From positions 1 to 64,000 of the forward strand of contig JAFLEI010000029.1 of NCBI GenBank assembly GCA_017301975.1: DNA of 64,000 nucleotides, given 5' to 3'. The stretch is from Verrucomicrobiota bacterium. GTDB taxonomy: Bacteria > Verrucomicrobiota > Verrucomicrobiia > Verrucomicrobiales > Verrucomicrobiaceae. Below are positions 37,801-47,813 of the stretch, one piece after another (the stretch's first letter is position 1; each line of letters opens with the position of its first letter). Made by a program: the position numbers and the translations under genes. Below the pieces are notes generated by a model. That model was not told where the DNA came from and ran no database searches. It saw only the letters and a list, made by a program, of their open reading frames with translations.

Positions 37801-38086
37801 CAAACAACGTGTTGCCGATGAACACCACATGATCGCCCTTTTGCAAAACCAAGGGCAGCGCCGTGTCCACCGCCTCCGTCACCGGCGGCAGCGGTGCGGT
37901 CTTTTCCTCCATGTAGTACTTCGCCAGCGCCGGATCTTCCGGCGGCGCTGGCTTGCCCGTGTCCGTGTTCTTCGCATCCAGCGGATTCACCGACGCCGAA
38001 TAATTCTTCACCGGTTTCTTGGTAGGGGCATCCGCAGCGGCTGCGACAGCCGCCAGAGTGAGAAAAAGGGAAACGGTTTTGATCAT
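34895..38086 (-). CDS. Exported SGNH-propeller-HEAT-azurin multidomain protein
   Basis: A protein of about 1063 aa, starting at Met 38086 with signal peptide MIKTVSLFLTLAAVAAA. Residues about 65-280 form an SGNH/GDSL-like hydrolase (FIGNTLFDRG, AFGFNES, FNGVHLEDKGY). About 380-720 form a beta-propeller of the 'membrane-bound dehydrogenase' type (RMWVSTSQAYP, two DTD(N/G)DG calcium-like loops, WGVTFDDWGHHM). About 740-930 are HEAT-like repeats. About 945-1063 form an azurin/plastocyanin domain with copper ligands His in ATAHNLAI, Cys and His in CTFPGHW and Met in VIMRGV. No CxxCH heme motif is present. Such proteins are typical of Planctomycetes and Verrucomicrobia. Substrate unknown. Confidence 0.88.
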   Translation of the reverse strand: MIKTVSLFLTLAAVAAAADAPTKKPVKNYSASVNPLDAKNTDTGKPAPPEDPALAKYYMEEKTAPLPPVTEAVDTALPLVLQKGDHVVFIGNTLFDRGAQFPHFEAMLLKGNADKGLVVRTLAWSADEVDLMPRPENFGTLNQHLHAQKADVIFAAFGFNESFGGLAKLPSFKLRLTALVQELKTHAYNGKTGPRVVLVSPTANENVQGVSAADMNNERLAAYTKAMDEVAAEQKVGFVNVFEPMLPAMKGLTFNGVHLEDKGYAAFGEALYRGTFEVSAPETTPELRAAIADKNRQFFQRYRPLNGFYYTGDRNKDYGYLDFLPAMRSFDIMVANRDQRIWEIAQGKSFAGKKVDDSNVPEMPATKESKGANEWMTPANELAAFKVDPRFEVNLFASEEQFPEIANPIQIRWDTRGRMWVSTSQAYPHLYPGQEPHDRLIILEDTDNDGRADKSTVWADKLQIPLAFEFGDGGVYVSDEPHLTFLKDTDGDGKADFSRQMFTGFGTEDSHHALHDFVWSPDGDLIIRDSIFLHSQIETAYGPVRLDNSGWFRLRTGTQKLSTFGSYPSTNPWGVTFDDWGHHMASHPIFASAFHATNPAYPEQHPGAGKMPAYSGTCGQEFVDFDFWPQELQGGFIKARYKPTNNIEMHQWIEMDDHYEEKKLGDLIFSTNLSFIPTDVKAGPRGDFYICDWYNPIKGHAQYSLRDPRRLRTSGRIWRIVPKGAKLAEPPTVAGAPIPALLDLLKSPHYRWRYQAKRELRERYVPEVKTALDAWVGKLDSKDARFRHHQLEALWTYRTLSTQNNALLKELLNCEEHHARAAATTQLRYIELPDRIEQLRARANDDNSLVRMEAVIAASYIGTPEALDAVLGVLDKPMGEHLTYAVRTALGSEALSRHWKENEDPRIATFMNAFAASYKRGMFEKKKTAEETAFDKQPGVAKITINCVRERMLYDKTEFSVKAGQAVSLVFNNPDATAHNLAICKPGSVEEIGLAGNEMAKDPEGIKKDFIPVTDKILHHTKLLNPNTSETLRFTAPKASGDYPYLCTFPGHWVIMRGVMHVK

Positions 38087-38116
38087 GGAATGGAGGACTT
38101 GAATGAACGCACTATC

Positions 38117-38147
38117 CTTCCTCCCATTGCAGGACAAAACCGGACAA
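38117..38147 (-). promoter_or_regulatory. Bipartite promoter/operator motif, copy A
   Basis: AAACCGGACA on the + strand (38137-38146) at 50 bp upstream of the azurin-fusion start at 38086, with a weak second box CTTCCTC 13 bp closer to the gene (38117-38123). It matches the motif at 42705-42735 and 56653-56684. Confidence 0.45.
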
Positions 38148-38207
38148 TGAAAGAGGTGGGCTAAAGGGCTCCTGGTGCTGAGCCTGATGTAAAGATCGAC
38201 GGCCGCC

Positions 38208-41200
38208 TCACTTCACATGCAGCACCCCGCGCATGATGAGGTAATGACCAGGGAAAGAGCAGATGTAAGGATAATCACCGGGCTTCGAGGGAGCGGTAAA
38301 CTCGATGACTTCTTCTTTCCCATGATCCAGCAGCTTGCTGTGCCAGAGGATGTTGGTGTTGTCCGGGATGAAGCCCGTTTCGAAACCTTTTGCTCCGAGC
38401 GCCATGGCCTGCATCGCGATTTCATCAACCTTGCCCGGATTCACAAGCAGGATGTTGTGCGGCATGAAGTCGGGATTGGCAAAGGTGAGCTTCACCTTCT
38501 TGCCGGCCTTCACGTTGAGTTCCTTCACATCATACATCATCCGTTCCGGCATGGTGGCGACGCGGATGGTCGTGAGTTCGGGCGTGTCACTGAGGATGCC
38601 CGACTTTTGTGCCTTTTCCTCGACCTCACCAGCGATGACACCTCCATGCATGGAGGCCTCCACATTGAACCAGAGATGCTGCACCACGTTCGCCGCATTG
38701 CGGGCATGCAGCTCGGGCGACTTCTGCAACTGGCCGAGCAGCTCAATGTTGCGCACATTGTGCTGTTGATGAATCCACAGCGCTTCCAGCAGGTGATGCG
38801 CGTCTTCCTTCTTGTTCGGATCAAACTGCTTCATCCATGCCTGCGTCGCCGCGATGACTTCCTTGGTGTCGCGTTCGCTGAGCTCGACATGCGTGCGATG
38901 GCGCACGCTGTCCGTGGGATGCTTGAGGTTTTCCAGCAGCGCAGGAATCGGCTGACCGTCGATTGGCACGATCTTTTGCAGCGGGCGGCCCGTGGCGGTG
39001 ATGCGGTAGATGCGCCCATGCTTATGGTCGCGGTTCGGATCGCGCACATTGTGCTGCATGTGGCCGATTATGACGTTGTGCCAGTCGCTGAGATACAGCG
39101 AACCGTCGGGGGCGAAGACGGCGTCGCTCGGCCGGAAATTCTTGTCGCCGCTCATCAGGAAACCGCGTGACTTTTCCTCAGTGACGCTGCCATCTGCCTG
39201 CGTGACCTTGACAGCGAGCTCATCGCCCGCTGGCTCACCCCACACGGTGCCTTTGTCGGCATCGCGTTCCAGGTGGTAATGCTTCACGCCAAGGAAACCG
39301 ATGACATTGCAGATGAGAAAGTCCCCCTGCATCTCCTCGGGGAAGTGCGTGCTGCTGACCACTTCGCTGGCCGTCACCGGACGCACTTCCTTCTTGAGCA
39401 GTTCATACATCTTGAAGCCGTTGCCCTCGGGCCGCACCTGATACGCACGGCCTCCAGTGCCGTCCGTCGCATACTGATAGCCCCAGGAATCAAACGAGGT
39501 GCCATGCGGATTGGGCGAATTCGTCGCATGCATGGCAATGGTGAACCGCCGCGGATCGAAGCGATACATGGCCGAGGCAGTGGCATTCAGCGATGGCCCC
39601 CACGGATGCTCGTAATTGTGCTGCATGAACACGCCGCTCTGCCAGTACAGTCCGCCATCAGGGCCATAGATGAGATTGTTCGCGCCGTGGTGCGTGTCGG
39701 AGCTGTCCAGCCCCGTGAGCATGATCGTCTCCACGTCCGCCTTGTCGTCGCCATCGGTGTCCTTGAGAAACAAGATCTCTGACTGCCGCGTCACAAGCAC
39801 GCCGCCGTTCCAGAATTCAAAGCCCAGCGGATTCTGCACCCGGGCAAACTCTGTCACGCGGTCGGCACGGCCATCGTTGTCGTCATCATGCAGGATGAGC
39901 AGCGCATCCTTCATCTCCTTCAGCGGCTCCCACTTCGGATAAGTCTCCCACGCGGCGACCCACAGGCGCCCCTTCGTGTCGAACTGCATCTGCACCGGGT
40001 TGGCCAGTTGCGGAAAGCGCGCTTCATCGGCAAACAAATGCACCTCAAAACCCTTTTTCACCGCCATGTGCTTGATCGCCTCTTCGCCGCTGATGTAGGT
40101 GAGCAGCCCTTCCTTCTGCGCGCTGCTGCTCTTGCTTCCGCCGCCGACGTTGGAAATCACCGGCACGGGTTTCGGCACGTTGCTGTCGTCGATCTTCTTG
40201 TCTCCGCCCGTGATGCGAGCCCAGATTCGCTCATCACGGTTCGCCGTCATCACATCCAGCATGGAAAGCTCATGCTGCAGCACAACGCCATTGGTCTGGC
40301 CGTTGGTAAAGCTCAGCGTGGAGCGGCTGCCCCACACGTCGTTGCCGTCGGAGGCATGGTAGCGGTTGTACCATTGCAGGCTCTTGTCCAGCACCGCCTC
40401 GCGTAGCGGCTCCATGGACGCCGATGCGCTCACCGGCTTGCCGAGCAATGCTTGTGCGATGACTTCCGCGAGCTGACGATCTCCTTCAATGGAAAGATGC
40501 ACACCGTTGATCGTCAGCGGCTCCTTCGCCGCCTTGAACAGTTCCAGCGTAGGATGGCACAGGTCCACGAACGCCACGCCAGCTTCCTTCGCCGCAGCTT
40601 CGGTGGCCTTTGTGTAGGCCTCCAGCTGCGCATTGTGCGCTTTGCCATCCGCCACGTTCACATTGTGCGTGTCTTCATGCGCGATGGGGCTGAAAAGCAC
40701 GATGCGCGGGAAGGACTTGCCGTTCGCCTTGCTGCCACGCGTTTTCTTCACAAACTCGACAAGCTGCTTCTGAAACTCCTCCGGCTTGTTGTCATACGAT
40801 TCGTTGTAGCCAAAGAAGCCGAACACCACATCCGCTTTCACATGGCGCAGGTAGTCCGTCATGTGCGTGGCGCCAGGGCTGCGCGGATAGCTGTTGGGGC
40901 GGTCACCACTGGTGCTCATGTTGCGAAAGTGCACCTGCATGTCCGGGAGCTGGCTCTGCAGCAGCGTCTCCATCCAACCGTCATGCTGCATGCGGTCCGG
41001 CAGTCCATTGCCCAGAATGGCAACCACCTCGCCCTTGCCAAACGTGAACGGCGTCGGGTCTTTGTAATCCGCAGGCACATCCGCCAGCTCAGGCTCCTTC
41101 ACCGGTGCAGCACCACCGCCTGATTTCTTCGCCGCAGGGTTGCCGGGCTTGCCATCAAAGGTCAGGTAGGAGAGCTTGCCGCCGCCTTTCACGTCAATGG

Positions 41201-42671
41201 TCATCGTTTCAGGTCCGGCCACGTTTTTGATCTCAAACACCGGTTTGCGAGCTTCATCGAGCAACTGGAGCGTGAAGTCGCCCAAACGGTCCGAAAAGCC
41301 CTGCCGGCTCCACAGTCCGATCGTGTCGATGGCCTGGCTGGAGCCCAGATCGACCTCCCACCAGGGATTCGGCTGGTTCTCTTTGGTATGCGTCTGGCCG
41401 CCCTTGCCCCAGTCCGGGCTCTTGTTGCCGTCAAAGGCCCGCTCGGGCACGCCGCCGTTGGTCGTTGTCGATTGCGAAGCCTTGCCGCCCTTCGCCACAT
41501 TCTTGCCGCCGCTCATCACCTCGATCTCCGCGATCTGCAGGCAGCGTTTGTCACCGGGAATCTCGATCCTCACATAGCGTGCCGGCTTGCCCGTATTCAC
41601 AGACACCTTGGCTGCCGCATCGCTCGTCTTGGCCGGCTTTGCTTCAGCCTTCTTCCGGCTCTTCGTGTCATGATTCGCCGGGATTACCGAGGCAAACCCC
41701 GCATACATCTCCGGTTTCACCCCATGCGCATAAGCACCGCCGCCAAACGTGTTTGGCTCAAAGGGACCGACGAACGACACATCCATGTCAGGCTTGATCG
41801 CGTCTTCCATGCCCAGCGCCCAGAAAATGCCGTTCACGATCATGCGGCGGTAGCCCTCATTCGTGATGTCTTCAGAGGTGCCGTACAGCGTGGTGAAAAC
41901 GCGCCCCGTTTTGCCATTCGCGCCTTTGTAGGTGCGCGTCCACTCACTGGGCATCGGCGGTTTCGTTTCATCCGCTGGCGAATCCTTCGTCATGCCATTG
42001 AGCGGCTGGGCCATCGTCAAAATCTCGCCATCCGTCGGCTTGCCCACATAGCCGCCTGCCTGCACCCAGACATCTTTCACCCCGCGCAGGATCGGATGTG
42101 CCGCCTTGTCCGGCACGATGGCAATGCGCGTGCTCTGCTTGTGATTCGTGCCGTAGTGCCCCACCCACGTCTGCCCGAGCACCTGATGGCCAAAGCCCAG
42201 CTCATAGCCCGCCACCTTGCTGTCGAACGAATACTTCGCGAAGGGATCGTCCTTAGTCGTCTTGAAACCATGCGTCGCCGTGCGCAGTCCGACCACCGGG
42301 CCGCCACGGGCCAGGTAATCATCAAAGTGCTTCATCTGCTCTTTCGGGAACTGCTGAAAGCGCAGGAAGACCACCGCGAGATCCGCCGTGTCCAGAGCCT
42401 CCATCCCCGGCATGTTCGCCACTTCACCCGCCACAATGTCGCCATCCTTGTCGATGTCGAACAGCACCGTGCACTTGAAGCCCTGATGCTTCGCAAGCAG
42501 CCGCGCGATGGCTGGAAGTGATTCCTCGGAGCGATACTCGTGATCCCCCGCCAGGAAGACAATATGCTTGCCCTTGCCAGGCCCTTCCGTGCCTTCAAAG
42601 ACGAGGGGGGCAGCGCTCGCAAAGGTCATAAGCGAGAACAGGACGAGGAGGATGGCGGCTGGGTTGGTCAT
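38208..42671 (-). CDS. Exported ThuA-discoidin-SGNH-propeller-HEAT-azurin giant protein
   Basis: A protein of about 1487 aa from Met 42671 with signal peptide [19 protein letters not shown] (a TTG at 42686 is a weaker start). Domains: ThuA-like class-I-amidotransferase fold (about 25-300; [18 protein letters not shown]), F5/8 type C discoidin (about 365-500; [22 protein letters not shown]), SGNH hydrolase (about 545-765; [30 protein letters not shown]), beta-propeller dehydrogenase-like domain (about 870-1190; [18 protein letters not shown]), HEAT-like helices (about 1195-1330) and a C-terminal azurin domain (His in MPHNILL, Cys/His in CSFPGHY, Met in LIMRG). It is a longer paralogue of the preceding gene. 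Sugar or polysaccharide oxidation is plausible but unproven. Confidence 0.9.
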   Translation of the reverse strand: MTNPAAILLVLFSLMTFASAAPLVFEGTEGPGKGKHIVFLAGDHEYRSEESLPAIARLLAKHQGFKCTVLFDIDKDGDIVAGEVANMPGMEALDTADLAVVFLRFQQFPKEQMKHFDDYLARGGPVVGLRTATHGFKTTKDDPFAKYSFDSKVAGYELGFGHQVLGQTWVGHYGTNHKQSTRIAIVPDKAAHPILRGVKDVWVQAGGYVGKPTDGEILTMAQPLNGMTKDSPADETKPPMPSEWTRTYKGANGKTGRVFTTLYGTSEDITNEGYRRMIVNGIFWALGMEDAIKPDMDVSFVGPFEPNTFGGGAYAHGVKPEMYAGFASVIPANHDTKSRKKAEAKPAKTSDAAAKVSVNTGKPARYVRIEIPGDKRCLQIAEIEVMSGGKNVAKGGKASQSTTTNGGVPERAFDGNKSPDWGKGGQTHTKENQPNPWWEVDLGSSQAIDTIGLWSRQGFSDRLGDFTLQLLDEARKPVFEIKNVAGPETMTIDVKGGGKLSYLTFDGKPGNPAAKKSGGGAAPVKEPELADVPADYKDPTPFTFGKGEVVAILGNGLPDRMQHDGWMETLLQSQLPDMQVHFRNMSTSGDRPNSYPRSPGATHMTDYLRHVKADVVFGFFGYNESYDNKPEEFQKQLVEFVKKTRGSKANGKSFPRIVLFSPIAHEDTHNVNVADGKAHNAQLEAYTKATEAAAKEAGVAFVDLCHPTLELFKAAKEPLTINGVHLSIEGDRQLAEVIAQALLGKPVSASASMEPLREAVLDKSLQWYNRYHASDGNDVWGSRSTLSFTNGQTNGVVLQHELSMLDVMTANRDERIWARITGGDKKIDDSNVPKPVPVISNVGGGSKSSSAQKEGLLTYISGEEAIKHMAVKKGFEVHLFADEARFPQLANPVQMQFDTKGRLWVAAWETYPKWEPLKEMKDALLILHDDDNDGRADRVTEFARVQNPLGFEFWNGGVLVTRQSEILFLKDTDGDDKADVETIMLTGLDSSDTHHGANNLIYGPDGGLYWQSGVFMQHNYEHPWGPSLNATASAMYRFDPRRFTIAMHATNSPNPHGTSFDSWGYQYATDGTGGRAYQVRPEGNGFKMYELLKKEVRPVTASEVVSSTHFPEEMQGDFLICNVIGFLGVKHYHLERDADKGTVWGEPAGDELAVKVTQADGSVTEEKSRGFLMSGDKNFRPSDAVFAPDGSLYLSDWHNVIIGHMQHNVRDPNRDHKHGRIYRITATGRPLQKIVPIDGQPIPALLENLKHPTDSVRHRTHVELSERDTKEVIAATQAWMKQFDPNKKEDAHHLLEALWIHQQHNVRNIELLGQLQKSPELHARNAANVVQHLWFNVEASMHGGVIAGEVEEKAQKSGILSDTPELTTIRVATMPERMMYDVKELNVKAGKKVKLTFANPDFMPHNILLVNPGKVDEIAMQAMALGAKGFETGFIPDNTNILWHSKLLDHGKEEVIEFTAPSKPGDYPYICSFPGHYLIMRGVLHVK

Positions 42672-42704
42672 AACAGGTCGGAACAAACGTGTGAAACGGG
42701 AGAG

Positions 42705-42735
42705 GTATCTCGCAGGGGGATACGAAACCGGACAA
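42705..42735 (-). promoter_or_regulatory. Bipartite promoter/operator motif, copy B
   Basis: AAACCGGACA (42725-42734) followed toward the gene, after exactly 13 bp, by GTATCTC (42705-42711). It lies 53 bp upstream of the start at 42671 and continues ATAAAA on the distal side, as copy C does. Confidence 0.55.
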
Positions 42736-42761
42736 TAAAATTTGGAAGTCGAACGTGGACT

Positions 42762-44264
42762 CTACCTGTGATAGTCCGCCCCCGTGAGGCTGTTCAGCAC
42801 AGACTGCTGCCAGTCGCGGAGTTCAGACTGCAGCTTTTTGGCGGTCTCGGGCTGCTGCTCGATGAGGTTGGTCTTTTCAGCGGGATCCGTGGCGAGATCG
42901 AAAAGCTCTTGCTTCACTCCTCCACCCTTCTTCTGCTCATGCACCACCAGTTTGTAATGTCCGTCGATAATCGCTCGCGGGCCGAGGTAGTCGTTCTCAG
43001 TGAGGATCGGATGGCGAAAATTGCTGAAGTCGCGCGTGGCTTTGCCGCCTGATTTTTTCACCAGCGGGCAGGTGCCTTCCTGCAGCTTGGGGTCGATGTA
43101 GGGCTCCGCCTTCTTGACATGCGCTGTGTCAAACTCCCAAAACCACAGCGGCTTGGGGCGCTCGGTCAATTTCCCATCCAGCACCGGCAGCAGGTCCATG
43201 CCGTCGATCGGACGATCCGGCAGCGCCTGCCCCGTGAGTGCGCACAGCGTGGGCAGCAGGTCGCTGGTCGTCGCGCGCACCTTCGTGCTTCGTGGCTGCG
43301 CGATGCGCGCGGGCCATTCGACAAGCCCCGGAACAAGTACGCCCCCTTCATAGACCTGCCCCTTCACACCGCGATGCGGCAGCACCAGCGAACCATCGGC
43401 GGAGGTGCCGTTGTCACCGCAGTAAAAAAGCAGCGTGTTATCGCGCAGCCCTTTGGCCGCGAGGTGCTTTCTCAGCGTGCCGATGGAACGGTCCATCGCG
43501 GTGATTTCAGCATAGCGCTCGCGCAGCACTTCACCCTGCGGCCGGGTTGTCTGCCCGCCGGTTTCGTTGGAGGTGAGCTTGACCTTCTTGTCCTTGTATT
43601 TCTCCGGCAGATCATCATACAGCGCCAGATCCTCCGGCAGCCCGCTGTAAGGCTCGTGCGGAGAGCCAAACCACACCATGGTGAAAAACGGCTGCTTCTC
43701 TTTGCTGGCCCGGTCGATGAACTTGATCGCCTCGTCGATGACGATGGCGGAGCTTTCTCCTTGGATGACCTCCGGCGGTCCGCCATTACGAGAAAGCGAA
43801 GGATTCAGCTCAAAGAAATTGTCATGCGACACCCACTCATGAAACCCCATCGCGCCCGGACTCGTCGGCGACTCCGCCTTAACCGGCCCCAAGTGCCATT
43901 TGCCGAAATGCCCGCAGTGATACCCCGCCCTGGCAAGAATCTGCGCGATGGTGATCTCCTCCGGACGGATCGAAAATCCAGGATTGAAAGTCCCCATCCG
44001 GTTCGGATGCCTCCCCGTCATGAAACTCGCGCGTGTGGGCGAGCAGCTCGGATGCGCGGCGTAGAAATTCTCGAAGCGGAAGCACGTCGCGGCCATCTCA
44101 TCAAGCACCGGCGTCTTCACATGCGGATGGCCGTTGTACCCCGTCTCCTCCCAGCCATGATCATCCCCCATGAGCAGGATGATGTTCGGACGCGATCGCT
44201 CTGCAAAAACCGCAGGTTGAATGCAGAGGGACGAAACCAGTATGAGCGCTAGAAGGCGGTTCAT
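42762..44264 (-). CDS. Exported sulfatase (type I, formylglycine)
   Basis: A 500-aa sulfatase with signal peptide MNRLLALILVSSLCIQPAVFA. The metal-binding Asp pair is in LLMGDDHGW (Asp34/Asp35). The formylglycine motif is C74-S-P-T-R78, followed by ASFMTGR, and needs oxidation by a sulfatase-modifying enzyme not in this window. Further elements are HFGKWHLG, YCGDNGTSADG and GGVLVPGLVEWP. It removes sulfate esters, probably from polysaccharides; the exact substrate is unknown. It lies 15 bp downstream of the DUF1080 gene in one operon. Confidence 0.94.
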   Translation of the reverse strand: MNRLLALILVSSLCIQPAVFAERSRPNIILLMGDDHGWEETGYNGHPHVKTPVLDEMAATCFRFENFYAAHPSCSPTRASFMTGRHPNRMGTFNPGFSIRPEEITIAQILARAGYHCGHFGKWHLGPVKAESPTSPGAMGFHEWVSHDNFFELNPSLSRNGGPPEVIQGESSAIVIDEAIKFIDRASKEKQPFFTMVWFGSPHEPYSGLPEDLALYDDLPEKYKDKKVKLTSNETGGQTTRPQGEVLRERYAEITAMDRSIGTLRKHLAAKGLRDNTLLFYCGDNGTSADGSLVLPHRGVKGQVYEGGVLVPGLVEWPARIAQPRSTKVRATTSDLLPTLCALTGQALPDRPIDGMDLLPVLDGKLTERPKPLWFWEFDTAHVKKAEPYIDPKLQEGTCPLVKKSGGKATRDFSNFRHPILTENDYLGPRAIIDGHYKLVVHEQKKGGGVKQELFDLATDPAEKTNLIEQQPETAKKLQSELRDWQQSVLNSLTGADYHR

Positions 44265-44279
44265 GAATACAGCAGCAGT

Positions 44280-45068
44280 TTATTTTTTCGTCGTCGGGAC
44301 CACAGGCCCCGTGCCTTGCGGGCTTTTCGTGCGCGGCTTCTCGATCTTCACGGCCCCGGCAGGAAGTTTGGCCGCATCAAAGGCCAGCGGTTCTGTCACA
44401 GGGAGCACTTTGAGGCGCAGGTCTTTGATATGCACGCTGTTCGCATTGCCGCGATGCAGTTGAATCGCCAGCAGCCCCGTCAGCGCACGTTTCTTTTCAT
44501 CATAGTCCGTCAGCTCGGAGGTGATCTTGCCGTTGATCTTGTGCACCAGATGGTTGCCGCGCGCGATCACGGTGTACTCATTCCACTGCGAGATGTCCAC
44601 CTTCACCGGCTCATGCGTGGAAAGCTTCCACAGAGCGCCCTCGGGGTCCAGCATCACATCCGTGCCATTGAGGCCAAAGATTCCACGCCCTCGTTCCTCA
44701 TACGTCATGCCCGTGTGCTCAGTGGCTGGATGGATGTCGATCTGATACCCAGTGATGACCCACGGTGCCACCTCTGGCATCTCGCGGCTGCGGTATTGAA
44801 CGCCCGAGTTGTTGTCACCCTCGACCCTTACCGTGGCATGCAGTTCAAAATCCTTCACCTCGCCGCCCCGCCAGATGAGGAAGGAGTTGTTGGCCATCGC
44901 ATCCGGCCCCGTGCAGGTGCCGATGACCTCGCCATTTTCCACCTTCCAGAGTTTCGGATCGCCATCCCAGTCGTTCAGGTCCTTGCCATTGAAGAGAGAG
45001 GTGAAGCCGTCTTCAGCAAAAGCTGCGGAGGCGAGCATGACAAAAGAAAGGAGCGCTGGGATTCTCAT
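44280..45068 (-). CDS. Exported DUF1080 (3-keto-disaccharide hydrolase type) protein
   Basis: A 262-aa protein with a signal peptide cleaved after SAAFA. Residues 22-215 form a concanavalin-like DUF1080 domain: GFTSLFNGKDLNDWDGD, KVENGEVIGTC, NNSGVQYRSRE, GYQIDIHP, IQLHRGNANSVHIKDLRL. Some family members hydrolyse 3-keto-glucosides after a GMC or Gfo/Idh oxidase. The C-terminal tail is rich in Lys and Pro. It is first in the operon with the sulfatase, suggesting action on a sulfated or oxidised sugar. Confidence 0.92.
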   Translation of the reverse strand: MRIPALLSFVMLASAAFAEDGFTSLFNGKDLNDWDGDPKLWKVENGEVIGTCTGPDAMANNSFLIWRGGEVKDFELHATVRVEGDNNSGVQYRSREMPEVAPWVITGYQIDIHPATEHTGMTYEERGRGIFGLNGTDVMLDPEGALWKLSTHEPVKVDISQWNEYTVIARGNHLVHKINGKITSELTDYDEKKRALTGLLAIQLHRGNANSVHIKDLRLKVLPVTEPLAFDAAKLPAGAVKIEKPRTKSPQGTGPVVPTTKK

Positions 45069-45158
45069 GATGATGGGTGGGCATGAACAACGCAGGATCT
45101 GCTGGGATTTCTCCTCATGCTTGCAACTTTCTCACCTCATCCCCTGTTGGTTTGCACC

Positions 45159-46478
45159 ATGCGTTCTCTTGCCCTCTGCTTTCTCGCCCTCACCGCATCC
45201 CTGTCTGCTCAGCAGGCACCCTACGATGTCTTTCCCTCCGCCGATGCGCCCTACTACCGCGTGCGCTACGAGGCCTCCACCCAGCCGGGAGAGCTGATCT
45301 ATCCGGTGAACTACACCGTGTGGGTGCCGCCGGGAGTGAAATCCCTGCGCGGGGTCATCGTCCACCAGCACGGCTGCGGCGAAGGCTCCTGCAAGTCCGG
45401 CCTCACCGGAGCCTTTGACCTGCATTGGCAGGCCTTGGCAAAGAAGCACGACTGCGCCCTCCTCGCACCCTCCTACGAGCAGCCGGAAAAAGCCGAGTGC
45501 CAGATGTGGTGCGATCCCCGCAACGGCTCCGACGCCGCCTTTCAAAAAGCCCTCGCAGATCTCGGCGCAAAGTCCGGGCACCCCGAACTCGCCAAAGTCC
45601 CTTGGGCGCTCTGGGGCCACAGCGGCGGCGGCCACTGGGCCGGCGGCATGACCCTCCTTCACCCGGACCGCGTCGCGGCCGCATGCCTGCGCTCCGGCGT
45701 GCCGTTGATGGAGGCCAATCCAGCACGGCCCACGATCAAGGCCTACACTCTGCCGGAGGCGGTAACGGGAGTACCGATCATGTGTAATCTCGGCACCAAG
45801 GAAGGCGTGACCGTCAAAGAGGGGCGCTTTGCCGGTGCGTGGCCTGCAAATGAGGCCTTCTTCACCGCCGTACGCGCCAAAGGCGGTCTCATCGGCATCT
45901 CCGTGGATCCATTCACCGCGCATGAATGCGGCAATCAGCGCTACTTCACCATTCCTTGGCTGGACGCCTGTCTCACCGCCCGACTGCCGGAAAAGAGCGG
46001 CGGTTCCCTGAAGCCGATGCCCACCAAGAACGCCTGGCTCGCTCCTCTCCTCGGCACGGAAGCAACTCCCGCCGCCAAGTTCACCGGAGAGAAAGAAAAA
46101 GCCCTGTGGCTCCCGAACGAAGCCATCGCCAAATCCTGGGCGACCTACGTCAAAGACACCGCCATTCCCGATACCACCCCGCCGCCTGCTCCCACCAACC
46201 TGCAGGTGAAAGGCTCTGAACTCACCTGGAAGGCAGAGGCCGACCTCGAAAGCGGTCTCGCCCATTTCATCATTGAGCGCGATGGCAAACAGATCGGCAC
46301 TGTGCCGGAGCAGCCCAAGAATCCCTTTGGCCGTCCAATTTTCCAGGGCCTGCAATACAGCGACACCCCCACCAACCCGCTCGTGGAGATGCGCTTTACC
46401 GATGCCACCCCCGAAGCCGGTAAAAAGCACCAATACCGCGTGATTTCCGTCAATACAGCCGGCCTGAAATCCGAGTAA
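45159..46478 (+). CDS. Exported alpha/beta hydrolase with C-terminal fibronectin-III-like domain
   Basis: A 439-aa protein from Met 45159, preceded by an untypical leader from 45117. Signal peptide [17 protein letters not shown]. The alpha/beta-hydrolase fold runs to about residue 330: oxyanion-side [10 protein letters not shown], nucleophile elbow [11 protein letters not shown], and candidate acid/base residues near [12 protein letters not shown]. Residues about 345-438 form a beta-sandwich of the FN3 type ([20 protein letters not shown]). It shares fold and context with the hydrolase at 51500. Substrate unknown; an esterase on plant-polymer side groups is possible. Confidence 0.85.
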   Translation: MRSLALCFLALTASLSAQQAPYDVFPSADAPYYRVRYEASTQPGELIYPVNYTVWVPPGVKSLRGVIVHQHGCGEGSCKSGLTGAFDLHWQALAKKHDCALLAPSYEQPEKAECQMWCDPRNGSDAAFQKALADLGAKSGHPELAKVPWALWGHSGGGHWAGGMTLLHPDRVAAACLRSGVPLMEANPARPTIKAYTLPEAVTGVPIMCNLGTKEGVTVKEGRFAGAWPANEAFFTAVRAKGGLIGISVDPFTAHECGNQRYFTIPWLDACLTARLPEKSGGSLKPMPTKNAWLAPLLGTEATPAAKFTGEKEKALWLPNEAIAKSWATYVKDTAIPDTTPPPAPTNLQVKGSELTWKAEADLESGLAHFIIERDGKQIGTVPEQPKNPFGRPIFQGLQYSDTPTNPLVEMRFTDATPEAGKKHQYRVISVNTAGLKSE

Positions 46479-46541
46479 CGGGCGTGTTTCCTGCTGCAAC
46501 ACGGGCTGCTCTGGCTACGTAGTAGTCAGCCCCCCAAATTC

Positions 46542-47813
46542 ATGAACAGACGCCGTTTCATCCTCCGCTCCCTGGGCACCTCGCTCGCCCTGCCGGGACT
46601 TCCTTCCCTCATGGCTGCCAATGTAGGCGGAAATTCCGCTGTGCAGACCGCCAAAGGAGCGGGCACCGGAGCGCGCCGCTTCGTCGCCGTCGGCAATCTC
46701 CTCGGCTATCAGACCAAGCAGCTTTTCCCCACCACCAAAGGCCGCGACTATGAGAAAACCACGCTGCTGGAGCCGCTGTGGGACATTCGCGACAAGATGA
46801 CAGTCCTTCGCGGCCTCGACCACGGCGTGAAAGGCGGCCACTTCGCTGTTCATTCTTTCCTCTCCGGCGTGCTGAACTCCGAGGCGCAAAACCGTCCGGA
46901 TGGCAATGTCACCATCGACCAATATCTCGCGGACGAAATCGGCTTTCAGACTCGGTTTCCCTCGCTGACCGTCGGCTCGGAAGGCGGCATCCACGGCGGC
47001 TGCCAGATCGCCTGGACCAAGTCGGGTGTACGCGTGCCACCCGTCACAAATCCTTCGCAGCTGTTTGAGAAGCTTTTTGTCACCGACTCCAAGGAGCGCC
47101 AGGCGCGCCGCGTGCAGGAAAACCAGGTGCAGGCCTCCATCCTCGACTCCGTCATGGACGAGGCCAGCCGCCTCTCCAAGCGCGTGAACAAGGAAGACAA
47201 GGACAAGCTGGACGAATACCTCACCTCCGTGCGCGATGTGGAAAAGCGACTCGAACTGCGCCAGCGCTGGGTGGCCCAACCAAAGCCCAAGGCCCCTTTT
47301 GACAAGCCCGCGAATCACAACGCCGTCGAAGACCTGCCGATCCTCTATGAATTGATCGCCCTCGCCCTGCAAACGGACAGCACCCGCATCGCCACGCTGG
47401 AAATCGGCGGCGACTTCATGCCTCAGCATCTCGGCATCAAGAAAGACTGGCACGGCCTTTCCCACCACGGCAATGACCCGGAAGCCATCGCCAGCCTCAT
47501 CACCCTGGAGAAGTACCAGATCGAACACTTCGGCAAATTCATCGCCCGTCTCTCCAAGATGAACGACGGCGACCGCTCCCTGCTGGACTCCACCACCGCG
47601 ATCTTTGGCAGCGGCATGGGCGATGGCAATTCACACAAAAACTCCGACCTGCCCATTCTCCTCGCAGGCGGCGGCTACAAGCATGGCGAATTCCGCGAAG
47701 TGCCGCGTGAAGGCATCAACAAGGTGCCTCTGTGCAATCTCTTCGTGGACATCGCGCAGAAGATGGGTGTGGAGACGGACTCCTTTGGTAGCAGCACAGG
47801 TCGTTTCGCGTGA
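46542..47813 (+). CDS. DUF1552 protein (Tat-exported)
   Basis: A 423-aa DUF1552 protein starting MNRRRFILRSLGTSLALPGLPSLMA, a twin-arginine signal. The body has RGLDHGVKGGHFAVHSFLSG, DQYLADEIG and HGLSHHGNDPEAI, typical of the family, which resembles sulfatase-like alkaline-phosphatase folds. The metal ligands are not fully recognisable by eye. The next gene starts inside its last codons (ATGA overlap), so it is coupled to the DUF1592/PSD protein, its usual partner in Planctomycetes and Verrucomicrobia. Function unknown. Confidence 0.92.
   Translation: MNRRRFILRSLGTSLALPGLPSLMAANVGGNSAVQTAKGAGTGARRFVAVGNLLGYQTKQLFPTTKGRDYEKTTLLEPLWDIRDKMTVLRGLDHGVKGGHFAVHSFLSGVLNSEAQNRPDGNVTIDQYLADEIGFQTRFPSLTVGSEGGIHGGCQIAWTKSGVRVPPVTNPSQLFEKLFVTDSKERQARRVQENQVQASILDSVMDEASRLSKRVNKEDKDKLDEYLTSVRDVEKRLELRQRWVAQPKPKAPFDKPANHNAVEDLPILYELIALALQTDSTRIATLEIGGDFMPQHLGIKKDWHGLSHHGNDPEAIASLITLEKYQIEHFGKFIARLSKMNDGDRSLLDSTTAIFGSGMGDGNSHKNSDLPILLAGGGYKHGEFREVPREGINKVPLCNLFVDIAQKMGVETDSFGSSTGRFA

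Noticed and set aside
36485-38164. 559-codon + strand frame opposite the azurin-fusion gene
   Set aside because: Antisense shadow of a gene with clear signal peptide and copper-ligand motifs.
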